In this document: one piece after another, positions 9,346-18,132 of the stretch
Layout of the letters: each line of letters begins with the position of its first letter
Position numbering within the stretch: position 1 is the stretch's first letter
Origin: CAYZMS01 sp964479625
GTDB lineage: Bacteria > Bacteroidota > Bacteroidia > Chitinophagales > Saprospiraceae
Length of the DNA stretch: 64,000 nucleotides
Direction of reading: 5' to 3'
NCBI GenBank assembly: GCA_964479625.1
Contig: CAYZMS010000010.1
Span: 1-64,000, forward strand
Program-made: the position numbers and the translations under genes
The notes under the pieces: generated by a model
The model's input: only the letters and a program-made list of their open reading frames with translations
The model's database searches: none
What the model was told of the DNA's origin: nothing

Positions 9346-9651
9346 ATATAGTTTTCAATTATTCAAAAAGAGCTTAAACACTTTTCCGTCGACTGTGTTC
9401 TGCTTTTGCTAAAAGGTAAAAAACCCTCCGCCCTAATATACCTAAACCCATTCCATTCGAATATTAACCGCTAATGTTTTTTGTTTGTTTATAGTTTATA
9501 CAGGTGCTCCTCCCGGAGTACCTTTTTTTGGCCTTAGGGAACCCATTCGAACAAAACAGGAGAGCAGTCGAAGCATTTCCACCCTTTTGCACATGCTTTT
9601 TTTCAGGTTTATTATTTTTATGATTTTAAATCTTAAAGCCCTTTCTTTCGT
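9346..9651. other. Divergent intergenic region with a lone terminator
   Basis: This 306-bp stretch lies between divergent genes and carries no convincing coding frame. It contains a factor-independent terminator on the plus strand (9502-9529) about 125 bp before the threonine aldolase start. It may therefore encode a short leader or small RNA. A T/A-rich segment just before the aldolase start may hold its promoter. Confidence 0.5.
9502..9529 (+). terminator. Factor-independent terminator inside a 5' region
   Basis: A 9-bp stem (AGGTGCTCC / GGAGTACCT, one G-T pair) with loop TCCC is followed directly by seven T residues. No plus-strand gene precedes it, so it ends either a small RNA or an attenuated leader of the aldolase gene. 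Confidence 0.6.
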
Positions 9652-10671
9652 ATGCTTATCAACCTGATTAGCGATACTGTTACCCGCCCTACCCCCGGCA
9701 TGCTGGAGGCCATGATGAAGGCAAAGGTAGGTGATGATGTTTTTCGAAACGATCCCACCGTCAACCAACTGGAAAGGTATATGGCCGAACTATTCGACAA
9801 AGAGGCCGCCTTGTTTTGTCCTTCGGGCACAATGACCAACCAAATTGCCATTAAGGTTCACACCAAGCCCCTGGACGAGGTGATCTGCGATCATTTTTCC
9901 CATATTTTTCAGTATGAGGTGGGGGGCTATGCCTTCCACTCTGGAGTTGCGATCAATCTGATCGAGGGTACCAATGGAAAAATAACAGCTCCGCAAATTG
10001 AAGCCGCCATCAAACCACCCTATGACTGGCTACCGAGGACCCGTCTGGTGGTTCTCGAAAATACTTGCAATAAAGGAGGTGGGAGCTATTACACGCTCGA
10101 TGAAATCCATCCGATCCAACAACTTTGCCGGGAGCGCGGCCTGGCGCTGCACCTCGATGGGGCTCGTTTGTTCAATGCCCTTGTAGAAACCGGAGAAACG
10201 CCCGCAGAGGTCGGCCAAACTTTTGACAGTATTTCCATTTGTCTGTCGAAAGGCCTGGGTGCGCCGATCGGTAGCGTTCTGATCGGAACGGAAGCATTTA
10301 TTGCAGAAGCTCGACGGATTCGGAAAGCCATGGGCGGTGGAATGCGCCAGGCTGGCTTCTTGGCGGCTGCAGGCCTGTATGCCCTTGAGCATCAAGTAGA
10401 ACGCCTGAAAACGGACAACCTACATGCCCGGCTGCTTGGAGAAACACTTACTGAGTTGCCTTATGTGGAATCGGTCAGACCAGTAGCTACTAATATTGTG
10501 ATCTTCGACCTTAAACCGCCGCACTCCGTTAACTCCTTCCTGGAAGCACTAAGGGAAAAGGGAATTGGCGCCTCTCCTTTTGGGCCTCAAACGGTGCGAT
10601 TGGTTACCCATTTGGATGTAGACCGGGCCATGATCGAGGAGGCCATTGAGGTCTTGCGTGCAATCAGGTAG
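9652..10671 (+). CDS. ltaE: Low-specificity L-threonine aldolase
   Basis: This 339-residue PLP enzyme of fold type I cleaves L-threonine or allo-threonine to glycine and acetaldehyde. It begins INLISDTVTRPTPGMLEAM and has VGDDVFRNDPTVNQLE, LFCPSGTMTNQIAI, LENTCNKGGG, the PLP-contacting LALHLDGARLFNA, and the Schiff-base lysine K200 in ICLSKGLGAPIGSVL. All these are family signatures. The length is normal. It is monocistronic, facing the bifunctional-nuclease gene, with a terminator-bearing upstream region. Confidence 0.93.
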   Translation: MLINLISDTVTRPTPGMLEAMMKAKVGDDVFRNDPTVNQLERYMAELFDKEAALFCPSGTMTNQIAIKVHTKPLDEVICDHFSHIFQYEVGGYAFHSGVAINLIEGTNGKITAPQIEAAIKPPYDWLPRTRLVVLENTCNKGGGSYYTLDEIHPIQQLCRERGLALHLDGARLFNALVETGETPAEVGQTFDSISICLSKGLGAPIGSVLIGTEAFIAEARRIRKAMGGGMRQAGFLAAAGLYALEHQVERLKTDNLHARLLGETLTELPYVESVRPVATNIVIFDLKPPHSVNSFLEALREKGIGASPFGPQTVRLVTHLDVDRAMIEEAIEVLRAIR

Positions 10672-10695
10672 AAGGGCAGTATCCTGTAACTCCCC

Positions 10696-11289
10696 CTAAT
10701 TTTTTTTTCGGCGATCGAGCTCGTCGCGGATCTCGGCGGCACGCTCGTAGTTTTCCTCTTCCAGCACTTCATCCAGTAACTTGTAAAGGGCATCAAGGGA
10801 TAGGGAAGCCAATGAACTTCCTCCGCTGCGCTTAGGAGCCAATTCCTCTTTCACTGCTGCGGCTTCTTCGCTATCCGTTTCCTCCAGGACCACACCGGCC
10901 GCATCTAAAATGAATTCGTAAGTAAAAATGGGGCATTCGAAACGCACGGCCATGGCCAGCGCATCAGAGGTTCTGGAGTCGATCTCTACCAATTCTCCAT
11001 CCTTCAGACAAATCAGGCGGGCATAAAAGATACCATCCAGAAGGTTATTGATGACCACCTCTTTCAACTCGATCTTAAAGGTTTCCAGGGTGTTTTTAAA
11101 TAGGTCATGCGTCAGTGGACGGTTGGGTGTCATGTGTTCCATTGCTACGGCAATGGCCTGAGCTTCGAAACTACCGATCACGATGGGCAACCGGCGAGCG
11201 CCCTCGATTTCTCCCAGCACAACGGCATAGTTGTGCGATTGACTAACACTATGGGAAAGAGCGACAATATCGAGTTCAATTTTTTTCAT
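10696..11289 (-). CDS. Bifunctional nuclease (BFN/DUF151) with UVR motif
   Basis: The 197-residue protein has a BFN (DUF151) domain at about residues 1-135 (VVLGEIEGARRLPIVIGSFEAQAIA, RPLTHDLFKNTLE, SRTSDALAMAVRFECPIF) and a C-terminal UvrB/UvrC motif (LDEVLEEENYERAAEIRDELDRRKK). This arrangement is common in Bacteroidota; DUF151 proteins are described as nucleases in plants, but the bacterial role is unclear. The frame is open 33 codons upstream, but that part looks non-coding, and the Met used here matches the family start MKKIELDIVALS. Confidence 0.85.
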   Translation of the reverse strand: MKKIELDIVALSHSVSQSHNYAVVLGEIEGARRLPIVIGSFEAQAIAVAMEHMTPNRPLTHDLFKNTLETFKIELKEVVINNLLDGIFYARLICLKDGELVEIDSRTSDALAMAVRFECPIFTYEFILDAAGVVLEETDSEEAAAVKEELAPKRSGGSSLASLSLDALYKLLDEVLEEENYERAAEIRDELDRRKKN

Positions 11290-11434
11290 GCTCCGTTGAG
11301 GATATCCTGTTCTTTTAATCGAAGCGATCGGTGCAGTACCATTATATCGATCCGTTTTGGGACTGCAAAGGTATGAATTTCCAAACACTCCCTTGTCGAC
11401 AACTCAAACAATTGAGAATATTCTAAATAAGGGC

Positions 11435-12190
11435 TCACTTACCCTTGGCTTGGTTCCACAAGGCATCCATTTCTGCCAGGCTCATATCCTTTAGATCGCG
11501 ATCAGCTTGCTGTTCGATGTATTCGAATCGTTTTTTAAACTTTTGGTTCACCCGTTCCAGGGCTGTTTCCGGATCTATCCCTTCAAAACGGGCATAATTG
11601 ATCAGGGAAAAAAGGACATCTCCAAACTCTTCCTCCTTTTCGAGCTGGGAAGCCTTTTCCGCTGCTTCGCGAAACTCTTGTAATTCTTCTTCTACCTTTT
11701 CCCAGACCTGCCCCTTGTTCTCCCATTCAAAACCTACCTGCCTGGTCTTTTCCTGCATTCGATAAGCCTTGACCATGGCCGGAAGGGAGTTAGGAACACC
11801 GGAAAGCACCGACTTTTTTCCTTCCTTCAGTTTTAGCTGCTCCCAGTTTTTCTTGACGTCTTCTTCGTTCTCTACTTTTACATCACCATAAATATGTGGA
11901 TGGCGTTTGATCAACTTATCACACACTACATTTAAGGCATCAGCAATATTAAAAGCTCCTTTTTCTTCCGCGATCCTGGCATAGAACACCATGTGCAACA
12001 GCAGGTCTCCGATCTCCTCCTTAATACCCTTCAGGTCTTCCTCCAAAATGGCGTCTGCCAGTTCGTAAGTTTCCTCTATCGTCAGGTTTCGAAGGCTTTG
12101 GAAAGTCTGCTTGCGGTCCCAGGGGCACTGTTCCCGCAACTCATCCATAATGATCAACAATCTCCCGAAGGCTTCTTTTTTATCTTGCAT
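11435..12190 (-). CDS. mazG: MazG nucleoside triphosphate pyrophosphohydrolase
   Basis: The 251-residue protein has two MazG domains. The N-terminal one has LREQCPWDRKQTFQSLRNLTIEETYELADAI...EEIGDLLLHMVFYA with the EExxE...ExxD metal motif. The second, weaker one has EVEEELQEFREA...EFGDVLFSLINYAR. It hydrolyses non-canonical or excess NTPs to NMP and pyrophosphate. The reading frame extends 19 codons upstream; the Met chosen (MQDKKEAFGRLL) fits the family. Confidence 0.93.
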   Translation of the reverse strand: MQDKKEAFGRLLIIMDELREQCPWDRKQTFQSLRNLTIEETYELADAILEEDLKGIKEEIGDLLLHMVFYARIAEEKGAFNIADALNVVCDKLIKRHPHIYGDVKVENEEDVKKNWEQLKLKEGKKSVLSGVPNSLPAMVKAYRMQEKTRQVGFEWENKGQVWEKVEEELQEFREAAEKASQLEKEEEFGDVLFSLINYARFEGIDPETALERVNQKFKKRFEYIEQQADRDLKDMSLAEMDALWNQAKGK

Positions 12191-12265
12191 GCTTCGTACT
12201 TTTGAGCCATTGGTAAACAAACTTCTTTCTTGTGCGACTTGTTTCAAGGAAAAGCAAAAAGTAAT

Positions 12266-12493
12266 ATGGAATTTCTAGTAGTCTTAGGCATTATTTTCGG
12301 AGTATTTGGTCTTTCCTTTGCGCTGATTAATATTCGGCACATTTTTACCGGGAACGAATTTCGCGGGACCTGTGCCACTAACAATCCCATGCTGAAAAAT
12401 AATATCGGGGAATGCTCTGTTTGCGGTTCGAAACCCGAAGAAGCATGCAAAATGCCGGAGGTAAAAGATCCCGATCAATTACGTACTGTCTGA
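12266..12493 (+). CDS. Small membrane protein with Cys cluster, NqrM-like
   Basis: The 75-residue protein has one N-terminal membrane helix (MEFLVVLGIIFGVFGLSFALINI) and a Cys cluster GTC-x13-C-x2-C-x7-C. This layout (single helix, then a KG/RG-T/S-C motif and three more Cys) resembles NqrM (DUF539), which helps insert the Fe centre of Na+-NQR. The Cys spacing differs from the Vibrio proteins, so the assignment is tentative. The frame starts 12 codons earlier, but this Met precedes the helix directly. It diverges from mazG. Confidence 0.55.
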   Translation: MEFLVVLGIIFGVFGLSFALINIRHIFTGNEFRGTCATNNPMLKNNIGECSVCGSKPEEACKMPEVKDPDQLRTV

Positions 12494-12502
12494 TCTGATC
12501 TT

Positions 12503-12544
12503 GCATGTTTAATTTTTTCGATTCAAGTTTAAAATTAAACATGC
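12503..12544. terminator. Bidirectional terminator hairpin
   Basis: A perfect 14-bp stem (GCATGTTTAATTTT at 12503-12516 and its complement at 12531-12544) lies between converging genes. The A/T-rich arms give U-runs on both strands. Confidence 0.7.
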
Positions 12545-12545
12545 T

Positions 12546-12920
12546 CTAATAGGTTTTAGTACTCAGTAGCACTAAAGTACAAGTCGCTTCTGTTTTAATG
12601 CCCCTGGCTTTTGCTAATTGCATAAGTTCCGGATTCTCGGTGCCGGGGTTAAAAATAATTCGATCAGGGGCCAATTCCAAAAAGTAATCGTAGTAGGATT
12701 TTTGGTTCATTGGGTTCAGGTACAGGCTTAGTGTATCCACGACTGTCTCCGTGTCGGGAAGTTCTGTTTGGACTGCTACTCCGGAGATCGTTCCATTTTG
12801 CCGCCCGAATGCTATAACGGGCTCTTCATTGGCAACCAACAAGACGACGGCCCGGTTGGAGGCCCGTTCCGGTTTCAAAGAAGCACCAAATACCAGGGTT
12901 GTGCCTTTACCTTTTGACAT
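12546..12920 (-). CDS. CoA-binding (YccU-type) protein
   Basis: The 124-residue protein has the CoA_binding Rossmann fold: TTLVFGASLKPERASNRAV at the start, VIAFGRQNGTISGV, and FNPGTENPELMQLAKARGIKTEATCTLVLL at the end, with the conserved NPGTENPE and late Cys. Homologues bind CoA in vitro; their cellular role is unknown. It lies downstream of pdhC on the same strand, so a link to acyl-CoA metabolism is possible but not shown. Confidence 0.85.
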   Translation of the reverse strand: MSKGKGTTLVFGASLKPERASNRAVVLLVANEEPVIAFGRQNGTISGVAVQTELPDTETVVDTLSLYLNPMNQKSYYDYFLELAPDRIIFNPGTENPELMQLAKARGIKTEATCTLVLLSTKTY

Positions 12921-13018
12921 AAAATGCTTTCTTGGTCAGTAAATGACCCATACTCAAGAATGCCACCAATGGTTTTCCAAATGGAGGGTCAGACAAGCCT
13001 CCTCCCCCACCAACACCT

Positions 13019-14335
13019 CTAAATCAGCAGCTTGATCGGATCTTCAAGGATAGCCTTGAAGGTTTGCAAAAATTGGGCTCCTGTTGCCCCATCTACCACT
13101 CGGTGATCACAGGAAAGGGTTACTTTCATCATATGGCCGACAACGATCTCCCCGTTTTTCACTACGGGTTTTTCGACTATGCCGCCCACGGCCATGATAC
13201 AGGCATCCGGAGGATTGATAATGGCAGTAAATTCATCTATTCCGAACATCCCCAGGTTGGAAATGGTAAAGGTATTACCTTGCATTTCATCCGGTTGGAG
13301 TTTGCGCTTTTTAGCCCGGCCCGCCAATTCCCGGACTTCCACGTTGATCTGGGAAAGTGTTTTCATATCCGCATAGCGAATGACCGGTACCAGCAGGCCT
13401 TCATCCACAGCTACGGCAACCCCCATATGAATATCTCGGTTGTAGCGGATCTTATCTTCCATCCAGGAGGAGTTTACTGCGGGATGCTGCCGTAGCGCGG
13501 CAGCAGCAGCTTTCACCACCAGGTCATTGAAGGAAATACGTGTTGGGGACATTTCGTTCAATCGCTTTCGCAGTTGCATCGCCTTTTCCATGTCAATTTC
13601 CATGGTCAGGTAGAAGTGAGGGGCGGAAAACTTACTTTCCCCAAGGCGTCTGGCGATCACCTTTCGCATTTGGGAAACCGGCTTATTCTCGTAGTTCTCT
13701 CCACTGGCAGAGAGCGTGAAGGGTACCACCGATGGTCCCTCTTCTGCTTCCGGTTCAGGAGAAGGTGGCGGAGCCGTTGGTTGTTCTTTTTGTGGCGCTG
13801 GAGCTGGAGCCCCTTTCTCCAGGGCGGCTTCGATATCTTTTTTCACAATCCGACCCTGATCACCACTCCCGCTAAGGGTAGCCAGGTCGATCCCCGCCTC
13901 CTTTGCCATACTCCGGGCTAAGGGGGAGACCTTAATGCGTTGATCATCCTGAGCGGTGCCTGGCTCTGCAGTGGGCTCGGGTTGTTTGGCCATTTCACTG
14001 GGCTTTGTTTCCCCTTCGGAGCTGCTTTTTTCAGCATCTTTGGATTGACCATTCCTTTGGGATTTTTGGGCTTCTTCCAAGACCGATTTCCAGTCTTCAC
14101 CTTCCTCCCCTACAACGGCGATCACCCCATCGATAGGTACAGCCCCTTCTTTCACTGCGATGTGCAGCAGAACACCATCCACAAAACTATCCAGTTCCAT
14201 GGTAGCCTTATCCGTTTCTACCTCGGCCAGGGTTTCTCCGGCTTCAACAGTATCTCCTTCATTTTTCAACCAACCAATGATGTTACCCTCTTCCATAGTA
14301 TCACTCATCCGGGGCATGCGAATTACTTCGGCCAT
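13019..14335 (-). CDS. pdhC: Pyruvate dehydrogenase E2, dihydrolipoyl acetyltransferase
   Basis: The 438-residue E2 subunit has one lipoyl domain (residues 1-78, lipoylated K43 in VETDKATMELDSF), an acidic Ala/Pro/Glu linker, a peripheral subunit-binding domain (about 135-172, VSPLARSMAKEAGIDLATLSG), a second Pro-rich linker and a catalytic domain (about 205-438) ending SCDHRVVDGATGA with catalytic H411 and D415. It transfers acetyl groups from E1 to CoA. No E1 or E3 genes are adjacent, so the complex is encoded in pieces. Confidence 0.93.
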   Translation of the reverse strand: MAEVIRMPRMSDTMEEGNIIGWLKNEGDTVEAGETLAEVETDKATMELDSFVDGVLLHIAVKEGAVPIDGVIAVVGEEGEDWKSVLEEAQKSQRNGQSKDAEKSSSEGETKPSEMAKQPEPTAEPGTAQDDQRIKVSPLARSMAKEAGIDLATLSGSGDQGRIVKKDIEAALEKGAPAPAPQKEQPTAPPPSPEPEAEEGPSVVPFTLSASGENYENKPVSQMRKVIARRLGESKFSAPHFYLTMEIDMEKAMQLRKRLNEMSPTRISFNDLVVKAAAAALRQHPAVNSSWMEDKIRYNRDIHMGVAVAVDEGLLVPVIRYADMKTLSQINVEVRELAGRAKKRKLQPDEMQGNTFTISNLGMFGIDEFTAIINPPDACIMAVGGIVEKPVVKNGEIVVGHMMKVTLSCDHRVVDGATGAQFLQTFKAILEDPIKLLI

Positions 14336-14621
14336 TGTATTTTGCGTTTTAGCGTGTTAAGGTTCGACGCTGATTTTAAGCTTTGCCTTTGAAGCAAAAC
14401 TTTTTGATGGAATCAGCTATTTGTCCGGGGAATTGTACTCCCCTTATTTCACCCTATTGAATTCCTGAGGGTAAATGGGCAGGTTAAAGTTAACGCAATG
14501 CCCCCTACCCACCAAAACCTGTTCTGCTTTTTTCATCTGAGAACAGTCGGGACGGTCTATTGTTGGTTTACCATTTGAAATTACATTCCAAATACCTTCG
14601 CTTTTTGCTAACTTTATCCGC

Positions 14622-15236
14622 ATGAATTTTTCGTCCAAACGAATAGAAGAAGCCGTAAACGCCTTTGCCAGTTTGCCCGGGATCGGCCGGAAAACCGCGC
14701 TTAGACTGGTTTTGCACCTTATCAAGCAACCTGAGTCGATCACCGAATCCTTTACCCATGATATCCTGCAGATGCGGCAATCGATCAAGGAGTGCAGCCA
14801 ATGCGGCAACTTATCCGACCAGGAAGTATGTTCTATATGTCTGGACAAAAGCAGGGATCAGGCGCTGATCTGTATAGTCGAAAACATCCGGGACCTTATG
14901 GCCATTGAGGATACCAACCAGTACCGGGGATTGTACCACGTCCTGGGCGGGGTGATCTCTCCCCTCGAAGGCGTTGGACCGGATGACCTCAAAATTACCT
15001 CCCTCGTTGAACGAATTGCTAAACGGGGGCCCGACCAGCATACGGAGATCATAATGGCGGTCAGTCCTACCATAGAGGGAGAGACTACCATATTTTATCT
15101 GGCAAAACAACTGGAGGGCTATCCGGTAACGATCAGTACCATCGCCCGTGGTGTATCCTTCGGAGGAGAACTGGAATACGCTGATGAGCTAACCCTTGGG
15201 CGCTCTATAACGGCCCGGACACCTTATCATAAGTAA
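14622..15236 (+). CDS. recR: Recombination mediator RecR
   Basis: RecR of 204 residues loads RecA at gaps with RecF/RecO. It has the N-terminal helix-hairpin-helix ASLPGIGRKTALRLVLHL, a Cys4 zinc finger (CSQCGNLSDQEVCSIC), a Toprim domain (LICIVENIRDLMAIEDTNQYRGLYHVLGGVISPLEGVGPDDL), and C-terminal Walker-B-like ARGVSFGGELEYADELTLGRSITAR. Length and order are canonical. The GT2 fusion gene follows after about 40 bp. Confidence 0.96.
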   Translation: MNFSSKRIEEAVNAFASLPGIGRKTALRLVLHLIKQPESITESFTHDILQMRQSIKECSQCGNLSDQEVCSICLDKSRDQALICIVENIRDLMAIEDTNQYRGLYHVLGGVISPLEGVGPDDLKITSLVERIAKRGPDQHTEIIMAVSPTIEGETTIFYLAKQLEGYPVTISTIARGVSFGGELEYADELTLGRSITARTPYHK

Positions 15237-15277
15237 CTGGTGATCCCTTATCACCCATCATCTATCACCCGTGATCT

Positions 15278-17215
15278 ATGGATCTATCCGTTATCATTGT
15301 TAACTATAACGTACGCTACTTTCTGGAGCAGGCCCTGCTTTCCGTCCAAAGAGCTTCGAAAGGCTTGCAGGTAGAAGTGTTTGTAGTGGACAATGCTTCC
15401 CAGGATGACTCCGTCGTTTGTGTTCAACAGCGATTTCCAGCGGTTCACTTAATACGCAACAAGGAAAATGTCGGCTTTTCCAAAGCCAACAACCAGGCCC
15501 TGGAGCTTGCCAAAGGGCGCTATGCCTTACTTCTCAACCCTGACACGGTAGTTGGGGAAGATACTTTTCGAATTATTGTGGATTTCATGGACCGGCGCCC
15601 ACAGGCTGGCGGGCTGGGATGTCGAATGATCGACGGAGCGGGTATTTACCTGCCGGAATCGAAACGGGGCTTCCCCACTCCATGGGTAGCCTTTTGTAAG
15701 TCGGCAGGGCTGGGACGCCTATTCCCTCATTCAGCACGATTCAACGGTTATTACCTGGGCAACCTATCCCCGGAAGAGAGTCATCCGGTGGAAGTGCTGG
15801 CGGGAGCATTTATGCTCTTGCGAAGGTCCGTTCTGGAAAAGACCGGCTTTCTGGATGAAGCATTCTTTATGTATGGAGAAGATATCGACCTGTCTTATCG
15901 GGTGGTGCAGGCGGGTTTCAAAAACTGGTATTGTGCGGATACCACCATCATCCATTACAAAGGAGAAAGTACGAAGAAAGGAAGCCTGAACTATGTGAGG
16001 GTTTTCTACCAGGCCATGATCATTTTTGCCCGCAAACACTTCAGTGGTGGAAAAGCTCGCTTGTACATTGGTATGCTGCAAGGGGCTATTTATTCTCGTG
16101 CTCTGGTCTCCCTTTTAGGAAATTGGTTCCGGAAGGGCCGTGCCTTGCTGCTCGATGCCTTTTTGCTGTTTGCGGGACTGTTCATCATGCGAAATTTTTG
16201 GGCGCGCTACCACTTTAACGATCCCGACTATTTTCCCGATACGGTACTCAGCTTTAATGCTCCCTTGTATATTTCCCTTTGGCTGGGTGCCATTTATTTT
16301 AGCGGTGGCTACGACCGGCCGCATAGAACATCCCGACTGGTGCGGGGCATTTTCGTAGGGGCCCTGGTCATTTCTGCAGTATACGGTTTCCTGGATGCTG
16401 ACTATCGAAGCTCGCGCGCCCTGATCGTGCTTACCTCCCTTTGGGCCTTACTGGTGTTGCCGGGAGTACGGTTCCTGATGCATTTCTTCCGGTTTGGGAA
16501 TTTCCGCCTGAATGAGCCTGCTGTCAACCGCCTTGCCATCACCGGCAATCCGGAGGAGGCCCAACGCGCCAGAGCTCTGCTGCAACTCGCCCGACAACGA
16601 AAAAATGACCTGGGAACCATCAGCCCCAATGCCCACTTAGCACCCACCGGAACCCTGGGAACGATTGCCAACTTAACTGCCCTGCTCAACTGGTACCAAT
16701 TGAATGAACTGATCTTTTGCAGTAAGGATATTTCTTATACCGAGATCATCCATTGGATGCACAAGCTGGATCCTAAAATAAAATACCGCCTCCTCCCTGA
16801 GGGCGGAGATGGCATTATTGGCTCCCATTCGAAAAATACCGGTGGCGAACTATACACAGCGGATGCCTCCTTCCAGATCGCTACCCCTGCCACCCAGCGC
16901 AACAAGCGGGTAATTGATATACTGACCAGTCTAATTTTTCTTTTAGCCAGTCCTTTACTGGTGTTTCGGTTGGGGCCTTCTGTTTTCGAAAAGGCTTTTT
17001 CTACCCTCTTGGGCCGTAACAGTTGGGTAGGCTATCACCCCGCTGCTCTACCGGAAATCCCCCTTCTGCGTCCCGGTCATTTTTCTCCCCTGGATCGTTA
17101 CCTACATCCCCCAAAAGATAAAGAGACCATCTTCCGGCTGAATCAACTCTACGCGCGTGATTACCGACCGGCAGATGACCTCTTTATTATTTGGAAAGCT
17201 GTGATGCGGTCCTAA
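15278..17215 (+). CDS. GT2 glycosyltransferase fused to degenerate glycosylphosphotransferase-like region
   Basis: The 645-residue protein has an N-terminal GT2 domain of the WbbL/rhamnosyltransferase type (residues 1-270): SVIIVNYNVRYFL, VVDNASQDDS, NVGFSKANN, LLLNPDTVV (DxD-like), FFMYGEDIDLSYRV. Several membrane helices follow (about 285-415), then a Rossmann-like segment (RLAITGNPEEAQRARALL), and from residue 542 a segment NKRVIDILTSLIFLLASPLL, which resembles the start of polyprenyl-phosphate sugar transferases. The end YARDYRPADDLFIIWKAV resembles their C terminus, but the catalytic middle part is missing. The second half may be an anchor or scaffold. It probably works on an envelope polysaccharide. 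Confidence 0.8.
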   Translation: MDLSVIIVNYNVRYFLEQALLSVQRASKGLQVEVFVVDNASQDDSVVCVQQRFPAVHLIRNKENVGFSKANNQALELAKGRYALLLNPDTVVGEDTFRIIVDFMDRRPQAGGLGCRMIDGAGIYLPESKRGFPTPWVAFCKSAGLGRLFPHSARFNGYYLGNLSPEESHPVEVLAGAFMLLRRSVLEKTGFLDEAFFMYGEDIDLSYRVVQAGFKNWYCADTTIIHYKGESTKKGSLNYVRVFYQAMIIFARKHFSGGKARLYIGMLQGAIYSRALVSLLGNWFRKGRALLLDAFLLFAGLFIMRNFWARYHFNDPDYFPDTVLSFNAPLYISLWLGAIYFSGGYDRPHRTSRLVRGIFVGALVISAVYGFLDADYRSSRALIVLTSLWALLVLPGVRFLMHFFRFGNFRLNEPAVNRLAITGNPEEAQRARALLQLARQRKNDLGTISPNAHLAPTGTLGTIANLTALLNWYQLNELIFCSKDISYTEIIHWMHKLDPKIKYRLLPEGGDGIIGSHSKNTGGELYTADASFQIATPATQRNKRVIDILTSLIFLLASPLLVFRLGPSVFEKAFSTLLGRNSWVGYHPAALPEIPLLRPGHFSPLDRYLHPPKDKETIFRLNQLYARDYRPADDLFIIWKAVMRS

Positions 17216-17238
17216 CACCAATTCACTAGTTCACTCGT

Positions 17239-17961
17239 TTACCAGTTCACCTCTCTTACTGTTCCATTAATAATGATCTGTGCGGTACGATTACCCAGGA
17301 AATTGATAGTACCCGTATAGGTAACGTCATTCCCCCGGGGGGCGGTAGCTTCCAGGGTGAAGTCGGCAGAGCCGGAGCTGATCTCATCTGTCTTCTTGTC
17401 GACCACGAGAGAGGATACGCTCACCTCCAGTTCGGTGCTGTAGGAACGGTCCCCCACCTGAGATTCCTGATTGCCAGCGCGCGTGTAAGTTCCGGATAAA
17501 ACATATTCCGGTGCGTTTCGCAGCCCTTCGATCAACCAATCACTGCTCATCGAATCTTCGGAAAAAATGAAGGGACTGGTGTAAGTTCCTTCTGCAGAAC
17601 GCTGGAAGGAAATGCTTTGTGGAATATCCGATTCGTTACAATTGACCGTCCAGCTCCAACTCGTAGCATAACTTGCGGAGTACAGTGTTCCCTGAAAATC
17701 GCGTTCCAGGCTGGTGTCGCGGGTCATACCGCATCCTTCAAAGGATTTTTCCTCGGTAGTGAGGCCAACGATGGCAGCATCGGACGCCTCCCTGGCCAGG
17801 CCCTCTGTAGAAAGGACAACACTTCCTTCCACCACCAGGGCGGCTTCTTCAGTGGTGATCACAGGGTCCTCGATGACGTCCTTCTCTTCTTCATTACAAG
17901 CGGTAAAACTTAGGGCAAGGCCAATAGCGGCCACCCAAAACAAAGGCGTTTTGGTTTTCAT
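17239..17961 (-). CDS. Lipoprotein of unknown function
   Basis: The 240-residue product has a signal peptide with lipobox LSFTAC (Cys22) and an acidic start NEEEKDVIEDP. The rest is rich in Ser/Thr and short beta strands (SLERDFQGTLYSASYATSWSW, YVLSGTYTRAGNQESQ, SADFTLEATAPRGNDVTYTGTINFLGNRTAQIIING), suggesting a beta sandwich or barrel-like domain exposed at the cell surface or in the periplasm. I do not recognise a family. It faces the GT2 fusion gene. Confidence 0.65.
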   Translation of the reverse strand: MKTKTPLFWVAAIGLALSFTACNEEEKDVIEDPVITTEEAALVVEGSVVLSTEGLAREASDAAIVGLTTEEKSFEGCGMTRDTSLERDFQGTLYSASYATSWSWTVNCNESDIPQSISFQRSAEGTYTSPFIFSEDSMSSDWLIEGLRNAPEYVLSGTYTRAGNQESQVGDRSYSTELEVSVSSLVVDKKTDEISSGSADFTLEATAPRGNDVTYTGTINFLGNRTAQIIINGTVREVNW

Positions 17962-18064
17962 AAATAAGTCGTTTTTGTGATTATGTTATGATTACTTTCG
18001 GTGGTTGGACTAATAAGGGTCGGAAAGGTTTAATGGGTAGGCAAACTTCCATCGGCATTGGAAC

Positions 18065-18102
18065 GGTTCGCGAACTTCAGTTCGTTAACTTAGGTACGAA
18101 CC
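18065..18102. repeat. REP-like palindromic repeat, copy A
   Basis: An inner inverted repeat CGAACT-tc-AGTTCG (18071-18084) lies inside an outer GGTTCG / CGAACC pair (18065-18070 and 18097-18102). The core GCGAACTnnAGTTCG recurs at 41.3, 42.9 and 45.3 kb. It sits between the priA stop and the start of the lipoprotein gene. Confidence 0.65.
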
Positions 18103-18132
18103 AACAAGCCAACAGGCACACCAGTCCATGAC

